8,351 nt of DNA from an uncultured Rhodocyclaceae bacterium. GTDB lineage: Bacteria > Pseudomonadota > Gammaproteobacteria > Burkholderiales > Rhodocyclaceae. The position numbers were made by a program, and so were the translations under genes. Under the pieces are notes generated by a model. That model was not told the DNA's origin. It did not search any database and saw only the letters and a list, made by a program, of their open reading frames with translations. Positions 1 through 5,990 of the stretch are shown here, piece after piece. Within the stretch, counting starts at the first letter, position 1, and every line of letters begins with the position of its first letter. The stretch lies in the NCBI GenBank assembly GCA_900549295.1, contig URNG01000124.1, positions 1 to 8,351 on the forward strand, in the 5' to 3' direction.

Positions 1-499
1 GTGTCAAGAACTTTCCTGGCGCGGGGGTGCGCCCCCCGCCGATGACGGCGACCGGCTTGTTGCGGTAGAAGAAGCCGTCACAGGTGGCGCAGGCGGAAAC
101 GCCGCGGCCCATGAATTCCTGCTCGGAAGGCAGGCCCAGATACATGGCGGATGCGCCGGTGGCGATGATGAGGGCGTCGCAGGTGTAGGTGCCGCTGTCG
201 CCCTTCAGGGTGAAGGGCTTGCTCTTGAGTTCTGCGGTGTGGATGTGGTCGAAGATGATTTCGGTGTCGAAGCGGCGGGCGTGGGCTTCGAAATTGGCCA
301 TCAATTCCGGCCCTTGGATGCCATCCACGGCGGCGGGCCAGTTGTCGACTTCGGTGGTGGTCATCAACTGGCCGCCCTGCGCCATGCCGGTAATCAGCAC
401 CGGTTTCAGGTTGGCGCGCGCGGCATAGACGGCGGCGGTGTAACCGGCCGGGCCGGAACCGAGAATGAGGAGCGGGGAATGGCGGATGTCTTGTGTCAT
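1..499 (-). CDS. trxB: Thioredoxin reductase, N-terminal part (cut by window start)
   Basis: FAD/NADPH-dependent enzyme that reduces thioredoxin in the cytoplasm. About 166 codons are present, roughly half of the usual 315-320. The ATG at 499 is preceded by a good ribosome binding site (GGAGG, 509-513, nine bases away). Visible motifs are the FAD-binding stretch LGSGPAGYTAAVYAARANL from about residue 13, the GGQLMTTTEVDNWP segment, IIATGAS, and the redox-active CATCDGFF with cysteines at residues 137 and 140. The start of the NADPH-binding motif (VAVIGGG) is the last part that reads correctly. The family then continues with an N-T-A-V-E-E-A-type sequence, but bases 1-30 give an unrelated peptide, probably through sequence errors at the contig end. 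The gene is divergent from ftsK, as trxB is from the lrp-ftsK group in E. coli. Confidence 0.95.
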   Translation of the reverse strand, partial: MTQDIRHSPLLILGSGPAGYTAAVYAARANLKPVLITGMAQGGQLMTTTEVDNWPAAVDGIQGPELMANFEAHARRFDTEIIFDHIHTAELKSKPFTLKGDSGTYTCDALIIATGASAMYLGLPSEQEFMGRGVSACATCDGFFYRNKPVAVIGGGRTPAPGKFLT

Positions 500-508
500 G
501 GCGTCTTG

Positions 509-622
509 CCTCCGGGTTCGGAAAGGGTAAATTATAACTTGCTTATGAATCGCGGTTTGTAGCGAGAGAGTAACCGATTTGGCTGGCGGCTTGCAGGCGT
601 GTCTTAGAAAAAGGTTTATAAT
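509..622. promoter_or_regulatory. Divergent trxB / ftsK promoter region
   Basis: The 200 bases between the two starts hold two perfect TATAAT boxes. One is on the minus strand at 531-536, facing trxB, 18 bases upstream of its GGAGG ribosome binding site (509-513). The other is on the plus strand at 617-622, facing ftsK. Neither has a clear -35 box at the ideal distance. A TTGCAG at 591-596 lies 20 bases from the ftsK -10 box, which is rather far. The -10 assignments rest on sequence match and position only. Confidence 0.5.
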
Positions 623-699
623 CCGATGCTAACTGTATGAAGTGAAATGGTTTGCTTCGATCTCGCCCGCTTCGCTTCAGTGTCTTTGGAAGAATGTGC

Positions 700-2997
700 A
701 TGAGTATGGCCCGCAAAACCGACAATACGCCGATGCCCGACAAGATCGGCCATCTGCTCCAGGAATCCCGCTGGCTGGGGGTAGGGGCGCTGCTGGTGTT
801 TCTGGTCATGGCCCTGTGGGGCTTTCAGCGCAGCGATCCGGGCTGGTCAAACGCGGTGGGCCAAGGCGTGTTGCAGAACCCGGCCGGACGTCTGGGGGCC
901 TGGGTGGCGGACGTGCTGCTCTACGTGTTCGGCCTGTCGGCCTGGTGGTGGGTGGTGCTGCTCGGCATGTGGGTGTGGTGGGGCTTTCGCCGCCTGCATT
1001 CGGGGAGTCAAAGCGCGCCGCCGTGGTTCGCGGTGGTGCCGGGATTCGTGCTGCTGCTGCTGGCCAGTTGCGCGCTGGAAGCCTTGCGTTTTCATGGGTC
1101 GAGCGCCGAATTGCCGCTCGCGCCGGGCGGCGTGCTCGGCTTGGAAGGCAGCCGCTGGCTGGCTGGCGCCCTCGGTTTCACCGGCGCGACCCTGTTCCTG
1201 CTGGCGGCGCTGGCGGCGGCCTGGAGCGTGTTTTCCGGCATGTCCTGGCTGTGGGCTTTCGAGAAACTTGGGCTGATCCTGGAAACCCTGTTCCTGCTCG
1301 TGCATGGCCGCATCGACGCCTGGCGCGACCGGCGCATCGGCAAGGAAATGGCGCAGCAGCGCGAAGTGGTGGTGGAGGAAGAAAAGCGGCGAGAGGAATT
1401 GCACGAGCCGATCCTGATCGAAACCCCGGCCCCGGCGGAGGTGCCGGTGTCGAAGAAAGCGGAAAAGCGCGTCGACCGCGAGAAGCAGGCGTTGCTTTTC
1501 CCCGAGGCCATCGTCGGCGGCACCCTGCCGCCCTTGCATCTGCTCGATCCAGCCCCGGCGGTGACGGAAACCATCAGCGCCGAGACGCTGGAATACACCT
1601 CGCGCCTGATCGAGCGCAAGCTCGCCGATTTCGGCGTCCAGGTGAAGGTGGTGGCGGCCCTGCCGGGGCCGGTGGTGACGCGCTACGAAATCGAGCCGGC
1701 GGTGGGCGTCAAGGGCGCGCAGATCGTCAATCTCGCCCGCGATCTGGCGCGCGCGCTGGCGCTGGTGGCGATCCGCGTGGTCGAAACGGTGCCGGGCAAA
1801 TCCTGTATGGCGCTGGAATTGCCCAACCCAAAACGGCAGATCGTCAAGCTCACCGAAATCATCGCCAGCCAGCCCTACAACAATATGGCGAGTCCGCTCA
1901 CTGCCTGTCTGGGCAAGGACATCGGCGGCCTACCGGTGGTCATCGACCTCGCCAAGACGCCGCACCTCCTGGTGGCGGGGACGACCGGCTCGGGGAAATC
2001 GGTCGGCGTGAACGCGATGATCCTCTCCATGCTCTACAAATCCGAGCCGGAGAACGTGCGTCTCATCATGGTCGACCCGAAGATGCTGGAACTGTCCATC
2101 TACGAAGGCATTCCGCACCTCTTGGCCCCCGTCGTCACTGACATGAAGCAGGCGTCCAACGCGCTGCACTGGTGCGTGACGGAAATGGAAAAACGCTACA
2201 AATTGATGGCAGCGATGGGCGTGCGCAACATCGCCGGCCTGAACAGCAAGATCAAGGAAGCGGAAAAGCGCGGCGAGCATCTGTCCAATCCGCTGACGCT
2301 GACGCCGGAAGCGCCCGAGCCGTTGAAAACCGTGCCTTACATCGTCGTCATCATCGACGAGCTGGCCGATCTGATGATGGTGGTGGGCAAGAAGGTGGAA
2401 GAGCAGATCGCCCGTCTGGCGCAGAAGGCGCGCGCTTCCGGCATTCACCTCGTGCTCGCCACGCAGCGCCCGTCGGTGGATGTGATTACCGGTCTCATCA
2501 AAGCCAACATCCCGACCCGCATCGCCTTCCAGGTGTCCTCCAAGATCGACTCGCGCACCATCCTCGACCAGATGGGTGCCGAGGCGCTGCTCGGGCAGGG
2601 CGACATGCTCTATCTGGCCCCCGGCACCGGCTATCCGACGCGGGTGCATGGCGCGTTCGTCTCGGACGATGAAGTGCATCGCGTGGTCGAACACCTGAAA
2701 ACCACCGGCGCGCCGGAATACGTGGCCGACATCCTCAACGCCCCGGCGGGCGACGATGAAGGCGGCGGAGGCGGCGAGGGCGGCGGCGACGCTGAAAGCG
2801 ACCCGCTCTACGATCAGGCGGTGGAAATCGTGCTGAAAAACCAGCGCGCCTCGATTTCGCTGGTGCAACGCCATCTGCGCATCGGCTACAACCGCTCGGC
2901 GCGCCTGATCGAAGCGATGGAGCAAGCCGGTCTGGTCTCCGCCATGGACGGACGCGGCGGGCGCGAAGTGCTGGTCAAGGCACCTGCGGCGGAATAG
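700..2997 (+). CDS. ftsK: DNA translocase FtsK
   Basis: Septum-anchored ATPase that pumps chromosome ends toward the dif site and activates XerCD recombination at division. The N-terminal part has about four hydrophobic segments (first at residues 25-43, the rest within 66-200). A short charged linker rich in E, K and R follows. The motor has Walker A GTTGSGKS at residues 427-434 and Walker B VVIIDELAD with D553 and E554. A glycine/aspartate/glutamate tether (about 686-697) leads to the winged-helix gamma domain (about 698-760) that reads KOPS sequences, with the typical GYNRSARLIEAMEQAGLVS. The protein is 765 residues, the compact form with a short linker, unlike the 1329-residue E. coli protein. 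The frame is open from a TTG at 652, but the GGAAG at 688-692 is best placed for the ATG at 700; ATG 694 and 706 are alternatives. lolA, the common next gene, is absent. Confidence 0.96.
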   Translation: MSMARKTDNTPMPDKIGHLLQESRWLGVGALLVFLVMALWGFQRSDPGWSNAVGQGVLQNPAGRLGAWVADVLLYVFGLSAWWWVVLLGMWVWWGFRRLHSGSQSAPPWFAVVPGFVLLLLASCALEALRFHGSSAELPLAPGGVLGLEGSRWLAGALGFTGATLFLLAALAAAWSVFSGMSWLWAFEKLGLILETLFLLVHGRIDAWRDRRIGKEMAQQREVVVEEEKRREELHEPILIETPAPAEVPVSKKAEKRVDREKQALLFPEAIVGGTLPPLHLLDPAPAVTETISAETLEYTSRLIERKLADFGVQVKVVAALPGPVVTRYEIEPAVGVKGAQIVNLARDLARALALVAIRVVETVPGKSCMALELPNPKRQIVKLTEIIASQPYNNMASPLTACLGKDIGGLPVVIDLAKTPHLLVAGTTGSGKSVGVNAMILSMLYKSEPENVRLIMVDPKMLELSIYEGIPHLLAPVVTDMKQASNALHWCVTEMEKRYKLMAAMGVRNIAGLNSKIKEAEKRGEHLSNPLTLTPEAPEPLKTVPYIVVIIDELADLMMVVGKKVEEQIARLAQKARASGIHLVLATQRPSVDVITGLIKANIPTRIAFQVSSKIDSRTILDQMGAEALLGQGDMLYLAPGTGYPTRVHGAFVSDDEVHRVVEHLKTTGAPEYVADILNAPAGDDEGGGGGEGGGDAESDPLYDQAVEIVLKNQRASISLVQRHLRIGYNRSARLIEAMEQAGLVSAMDGRGGREVLVKAPAAE

Positions 2998-3025
2998 GGG
3001 CGGCGTGCGCTGTGCAGCCTCTACG

Positions 3026-3050
3026 ATTCACCCCGGTTGCTATGGTGAAT
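3026..3050 (+). terminator. Possible weak terminator after ftsK
   Basis: A perfect 7-bp inverted repeat, ATTCACC (3026-3032) and GGTGAAT (3044-3050), surrounds an 11-base loop and starts 28 bases after the ftsK stop codon. It is followed by AGGGTTTT, only a short T run. On the opposite strand, 3' of the HNH gene, no T run follows. It could be a weak terminator or a chance repeat. The rest of 2998-3098 holds nothing recognisable. Confidence 0.3.
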
Positions 3051-3098
3051 AGGGTTTTGCGATCCGGCTGGTCGAATGGCTGGACGGCGACAATGACG

Positions 3099-3885
3099 CT
3101 ACTTAACCTGCAATAGCGAATCTATAGAGCGGCACTGGCCGCCACGATGGATCATCGCATGACAGTTTGGGCAGACTATGGCTAAGTCTGTCAGCGACGT
3201 TTTTGCACCGTGTTTTGATAGAGATGCAAGCGGTTTAGTGTGATGAACCACAGCAAAGTTGCGGCCAAGTTCGCCGTATTTGTCTAAAAAGTCGAACTCG
3301 CATCCGGGTACCTCGCACCGCAAGTGACCGCCGCCCTCGCTTAGAGACTGTCTGATTTTTGCTGCCCTAAGCTTGGCCTCACGTTTGCGATGCATGACGA
3401 AAAGTTGCCGTAGCTCACCCTCAAAAGCTTCTAGTTCAATGTCATTGTTTTCTGCGGTGTGATGCACCCTTATAGTGCAGCCGTCGAGCCCAACGGCGCA
3501 TGCCTTGTCCTGCAGGCCAAGAGGTGCACGTGGGGCGCTGGCCAATAGGAAAGAACACTGCGTCAGCGGTTCTGACGGTGCACCACTGATCTGACCACTG
3601 GTTGGGCCTAATGTATGCCTTGGCTCTACGGTATATGGCAACGATCTCGTAGTTTTGTGTCTTCGGATGACGGGCGACGAAAACAGTATCTATACTTTCT
3701 TCGTTTATTCGGCCTTTACCTGCGCCACAGTAAAAAAAGCCATCGTCTCGCTGCACGAAAGCCTCGGCCTCTTCGCTATCCCTTGCGTGAGATTCAAGGT
3801 ACTTGTGTGCTCCCTTGACCACCTCGGTTCCATCATAAAGCTGCGCCCAGCCGATAAGAACGAATAATACAGGTAATTTATCCAT
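3099..3885 (-). pseudogene. HNH endonuclease gene with a one-base frameshift
   Basis: Two overlapping reading frames form one protein of about 261 residues if a single base is removed. The first frame starts at ATG 3885 (GAGGAA 12 bases upstream) and gives MDKLPVLFVLIGWAQLYDGTE, then VARHPKTQNYEIVAIYRRAKAYI and TADAVFFPIGQR, which I recognise as the N-terminal domain of a family of HNH proteins. The second frame carries the C-terminal nuclease: the zinc/structural CEVPGC (3300-3317), the catalytic VHH (3240-3245) and CPNCHAMIH (around 3147-3173), a ββα-metal nuclease. The frames differ by one base. Dropping one G from the GGGG run at 3532-3535 joins them as IGQR-PRAPLGLQDKA, which is a plausible junction. 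No key HNH residue is missing. The start lies 45 bases into an integron cassette. The shift may be a real mutation or a sequencing error. The natural DNA target is unknown. Confidence 0.8.
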
Positions 3886-3929
3886 ATTTGTTTAATTTCC
3901 TCATGAAACCCAGGCGCTAAGCTGCCCAA
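3099..3929 (-). mobile_element. Second integron cassette, 3' boundary unresolved
   Basis: The R' box at 3930-3924 starts a new cassette (TTGGGCAGCTTAGCG), and the broken HNH gene begins 45 bases further on. A complete cassette would close with its own attC just after the gene, opening with a box close to GCCCAAC to pair with its start. On the minus strand from 3098 to 2998 no RYYYAAC/GTTRRRY pair is present. The attC was probably lost by deletion or decayed; the end given here is that of the gene. The stretch 3886-3923 is the untranslated leader and shows no promoter. Confidence 0.6.
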
Positions 3930-3983
3930 CACCTGAATTAGGCCGCGCCACGTAGTGGCGTCGGCTTGAATGAATAGTTATGC
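3924..3983 (-). other. attC: Integron attC recombination site (aadA-like, 60 bp)
   Basis: Read on the minus strand, the site begins with the R'' box GCATAAC (3983-3977) and ends with the R' box GTTGGGC (3930-3924), which fits the GTTRRRY consensus exactly. Between them GCCG-A-CGCCAC and GTGGCG-CGGC form a stem around a TAC loop, with one unpaired A as the extrahelical base expected of attC. The left arm ATTCATTCAAGCCGACGCC and the right arm CGCGGC-TAATTCA are nearly the same as in the aadA1 attC as I remember it, also 60 bp; my count is about 48 of 60 identical. Strand exchange by IntI would fall between G3930 and T3929. The stop codon of the upstream gene sits inside the R'' box. Confidence 0.92.
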
Positions 3984-4704
3984 CTTAGCCTGAAGCCAAT
4001 TGTGAATTAATGAATAAATTAATGCCTGGGCTTCAGAAATTGACAAAGGAGCAGCAGGCGGCATACCTTGATCGACACCATGACGAGATAAGTCTCCAGT
4101 CGCACTCGGGCTATTAGCTGTATGCTTAAACCGCCTCATTGACTTGCTTGAAGCCCAACCCAAATTCACAATTGAAGTGGAACCTTTTACGTCCTGTTCT
4201 ATTACCTCAAAGATTTTATAAAGCTCGCTCCACGAGACTTGCGGAACATTTAGAATCCTAAACACTTTCGCAACAGATTCATCTTTTACCGCAATTCCAA
4301 TCCAAGGTGCCACTGGATCAGCTTGGTGTGTTGACTCAACAGAGCCATCAGATTTGAGTGTTGTTGTGGAGAAACTATCTCGGGAAAAACCCTTTTCTTC
4401 AATACTTACATATACTTCGCGCGGCTGACCAGGAACAGTCTTTGTAAAGCCTGCAATTTCTATTGGATTTCGAGTTCCAAGCAACAGCTTACAAATTCCA
4501 TTAAGCACAGGAAGGAGCTCTAGTGCCGCAGCCTCAACCTCGTTAATCGAAGTTAGACCCTCAAAGATTGCACTTTTGAGGAAGTAACCTCTTGGTGTTT
4601 TTTCAACAGATGGCTCCGTGTTTGACATTGCCAATGTAAGCTCATCAAGGTCAAAAGCATCGCCAAATAACTCAACTTTCCACATAAATCACCCTAAGGT
4701 ATAA
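3930..4704 (-). mobile_element. Complete integron gene cassette, 775 bp
   Basis: The cassette runs on the minus strand from TTATACC (first base 4704) to the last G of its attC (3930). Its two ends are complementary over 12 bases with one mismatch: GTTATGCCTTAG at 3977-3988 and CTAAGGTATAAC at 4694-4705. This is expected, because in the excised circle the R' half at the cassette start pairs with the R'' half at its end. It contains one gene that fills it almost completely, with a 19-base leader. No promoter is visible inside it. GC is much lower than in the flanking genes. Confidence 0.85.
3978..4685 (-). CDS. Uncharacterised cassette-encoded protein, 235 residues
   Basis: I cannot assign a function. 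The ATG at 4685 follows AGGGTGATTT, with an AGGG ribosome binding site six bases away, and the TAA lies inside the attC R'' box. The protein appears soluble: no signal peptide, and the only hydrophobic stretch (AAALELLPVLNGICKLLLG, about residues 52-70) looks like an amphipathic helix. The C-terminal third has a distinctive conserved-looking motif, RFKHTANSPSATGDLSRHG (185-203). A flexible proline/alanine part follows, then a helix SEAQALIYSLIHNWLQAKA at the very end. I have an impression of this KHTAN...RHG plus terminal-helix pattern in other proteins of unknown function, but cannot name a family. No nuclease, methylase, toxin or transferase motif is visible. Cassettes often carry adaptive genes, including phage defence, so such a role is possible but not shown. 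Confidence 0.85.
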   Translation of the reverse strand: MWKVELFGDAFDLDELTLAMSNTEPSVEKTPRGYFLKSAIFEGLTSINEVEAAALELLPVLNGICKLLLGTRNPIEIAGFTKTVPGQPREVYVSIEEKGFSRDSFSTTTLKSDGSVESTHQADPVAPWIGIAVKDESVAKVFRILNVPQVSWSELYKIFEVIEQDVKGSTSIVNLGWASSKSMRRFKHTANSPSATGDLSRHGVDQGMPPAAPLSISEAQALIYSLIHNWLQAKA

Positions 4705-4735
4705 CGTATGGTATGTGCCGCCAGCGGCGTGTGCC
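4699..4735 (-). other. Possible decayed attC or hairpin upstream of the cassette
   Basis: Next to the core box GTTATAC of the cassette (4705-4699, minus strand) lies an inverted repeat, GGTATGTGCCGC (4710-4721) and GCGGCGTGTGCC (4724-4735). All 12 positions pair if G-T wobbles are allowed, and only on the plus strand. The plus strand would be the bottom strand of an attC in this orientation, the strand that folds for recombination. However, no matching RYYYAAC box is clear on the far side, so this is either a degenerate attC, part of another attachment site, or an unrelated hairpin. Confidence 0.3.
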
Positions 4736-5143
4736 TATCTAAAAAAGGTGTATAAAAATTTATTTCGCGCTAAATATTTGTTCTAAGTAAGCCAACGAAA
4801 CTGCTTTAAAACGTGATGGCGGCTTGAGCGAGGTCAGCACAAAGCGTACTGGCAGCACACTCACAGAAATTAAAATCAGTAATGCAGACCTACTTATAAA
4901 GAGCCGTCTGGCAGAGCTGCCGGGCCGTCACAAAAAACACACCTGCATTACTCAACCCATCGCCCAATCAGCAGTGACTAATCTCCGCAGCATACGGATA
5001 GAAGCCCCTCATGTCCAATAGGGTTGCCCACGCAGTTTCCACGGCTGCCACCAGTTCATCCACATCTCGCTTCCGCGTCAAGGGCAGCAGGTGCGGCGTG
5101 CTAGAATGCCGGGCTATTTTTCCTGCGTCTGCCGCTTCCTCCA
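4706..5143. other. Stretch of 438 bases without a convincing gene
   Basis: Bases 4736-4800 are very AT-rich and may contain the promoter for the minus-strand cassette gene, but no clear -35/-10 pair stands out. Base composition returns to the high GC of the flanking chromosome at about 4970-5000. Small open frames on both strands (4824-5021 plus, 4968-5150 minus) have no ribosome binding site and no recognisable protein. From the return of GC onward this is probably original chromosomal DNA upstream of rnm. A TAGAAT at 5102-5107 is a possible -10 box for rnm, without a good -35. Confidence 0.5.
4878..4952. repeat. Inverted repeat, 10 bp perfect arms
   Basis: AGTAATGCAG (4878-4887) and CTGCATTACT (4943-4952) are perfect inverted copies 55 bases apart. 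A smaller palindrome GGCAG-AG-CTGCC (4910-4921) lies between them, so the 75 bases could fold as one branched hairpin. An ACTCAAC at 4950-4956 touches the right arm; on the minus strand it reads GTTGAGT, which fits the integron core consensus. There is no matching second core box, so I do not call it an attC. The function is unknown. Confidence 0.5.
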
Positions 5144-5983
5144 TTGACACCCGCCAACTTCGATTTCCACTGCCATTCCACGGTTTCTGACGGCCTGATG
5201 CCGCCGGAGGCGGTGGCGGCGCGGGCGGCGGAAAACGGGGTGGATTGCTGGGCGTTGACCGATCACGACGATCTGGGCGGCCTGGGCGCGGCGCGGCAGG
5301 CGGCGGAGGCGCTGGGGTTGCGTTTTTTCAACGGCGTGGAAATTTCCATCGAATGGCAATCCATTCCCATCCACATCGTCGGCCTGGGTTTTGATGCCGC
5401 GCAACCGGAACTGGTTGCCGGGCTGGCCGATTTGCGCAGCGGGCGCCTGGAGCGGGCGCGGCGCATGGGGGAAGCGTTGGCGGCGGTGGGCATTGCCGGC
5501 GCGTTCGAGGGCGCGCTTGCGCTGGTGACCAATCCGCAACTGATTTCGCGCGCGCATTTCGCCCGCTATCTGGTGTCCATCGGCATCGCGCCGGATACCG
5601 GCAGCGTGTTCCAGCATTATCTGGTGCCGGGCAAGCCCGGTTACGTCACGCACCGCTGGGTGTCGCTGGCCGAGGCGCTGGGCTGGATTCACGCAGCGGG
5701 CGGCGTGGCGGTGGTGGCGCATCCGGGGCGTTACCGCATGTCGGGCGGCGAGATGCGTCGATTCCTCGACGAATTTTGCGATCTGGGCGGGCGGGCCATC
5801 GAGGTGGTGAGCGGCAGCCACACGCCGGATCACGTCCTGCATTTCGCCCGGCTGGCCCGCCGCTACGCGTTTCACGCCTCGCGCGGCTCGGATTTTCATG
5901 GCGTCAAGGAAAGCTACGTCGACCTGGGGCGCGTGCCGCCGCTGCCGCAGGATCTGAAACCGGTGTGGCGCTTGCTGATGTGA
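5144..5983 (+). CDS. rnm: PHP-domain 5'-3' exoribonuclease / 3',5'-nucleoside bisphosphate phosphatase
   Basis: Member of the YciV/TrpH (RNase AM) family. In E. coli it trims 5' ends of rRNA precursors and short RNAs; a Chromobacterium relative removes the 3' phosphate from nucleoside 3',5'-bisphosphates. The metal-binding residues of the PHP fold are all visible: H9 and H11 (FDFHCHS), D16, D40-H41-D42 (LTDHDD), E66 (GVEIS), H77, the histidine in VVAHPGRY near 195, and GSDFHG near 255-259. Length, 279 residues, is normal. The start is TTG: no ATG or GTG lies between it and the in-frame stop at 5102, and the next ATG (residue 19) would remove HCH. No Shine-Dalgarno is evident. It is the first gene of a likely rnm-yciO-M50 operon and is followed by yciO after 7 bases, as in E. 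coli. Confidence 0.9.
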   Translation: MTPANFDFHCHSTVSDGLMPPEAVAARAAENGVDCWALTDHDDLGGLGAARQAAEALGLRFFNGVEISIEWQSIPIHIVGLGFDAAQPELVAGLADLRSGRLERARRMGEALAAVGIAGAFEGALALVTNPQLISRAHFARYLVSIGIAPDTGSVFQHYLVPGKPGYVTHRWVSLAEALGWIHAAGGVAVVAHPGRYRMSGGEMRRFLDEFCDLGGRAIEVVSGSHTPDHVLHFARLARRYAFHASRGSDFHGVKESYVDLGRVPPLPQDLKPVWRLLM

Positions 5984-5990
5984 CTCGATC

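Noticed and set aside
642..2141. 499-codon plus-strand frame overlapping ftsK
   Set aside because: It is a glycine/arginine-rich shadow of ftsK in another frame; ftsK has full family motifs.
1930..2925. 331-codon open frame on the minus strand opposite ftsK
   Set aside because: It covers the conserved FtsK motor in antisense and its translation shows no recognisable domain.
3101..3107. GTTAAGT (minus strand) as an attC core of the HNH cassette
   Set aside because: It fits the core consensus but has no partner box at 50-140 bases upstream, and it lies inside the coding end of the HNH gene.
3615..3867. Plus-strand open frames opposite the HNH N-terminal half
   Set aside because: The minus-strand translation matches the N-terminal domain of HNH proteins; the plus-strand products match nothing.
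4824..5021. 65-codon plus-strand open frame
   Set aside because: TTG start, no ribosome binding site, no recognisable protein, and it crosses the 75-base inverted repeat.
2998..5143. Insertion sequence or transposon as the cause of the accessory stretch
   Set aside because: No transposase, no long terminal inverted repeats and no target duplication seen; the attC explains the cassette boundary better.
4968..5150. 60-codon minus-strand open frame upstream of rnm
   Set aside because: It runs into the rnm start and its upstream region and shows no family match; no ribosome binding site was evident.
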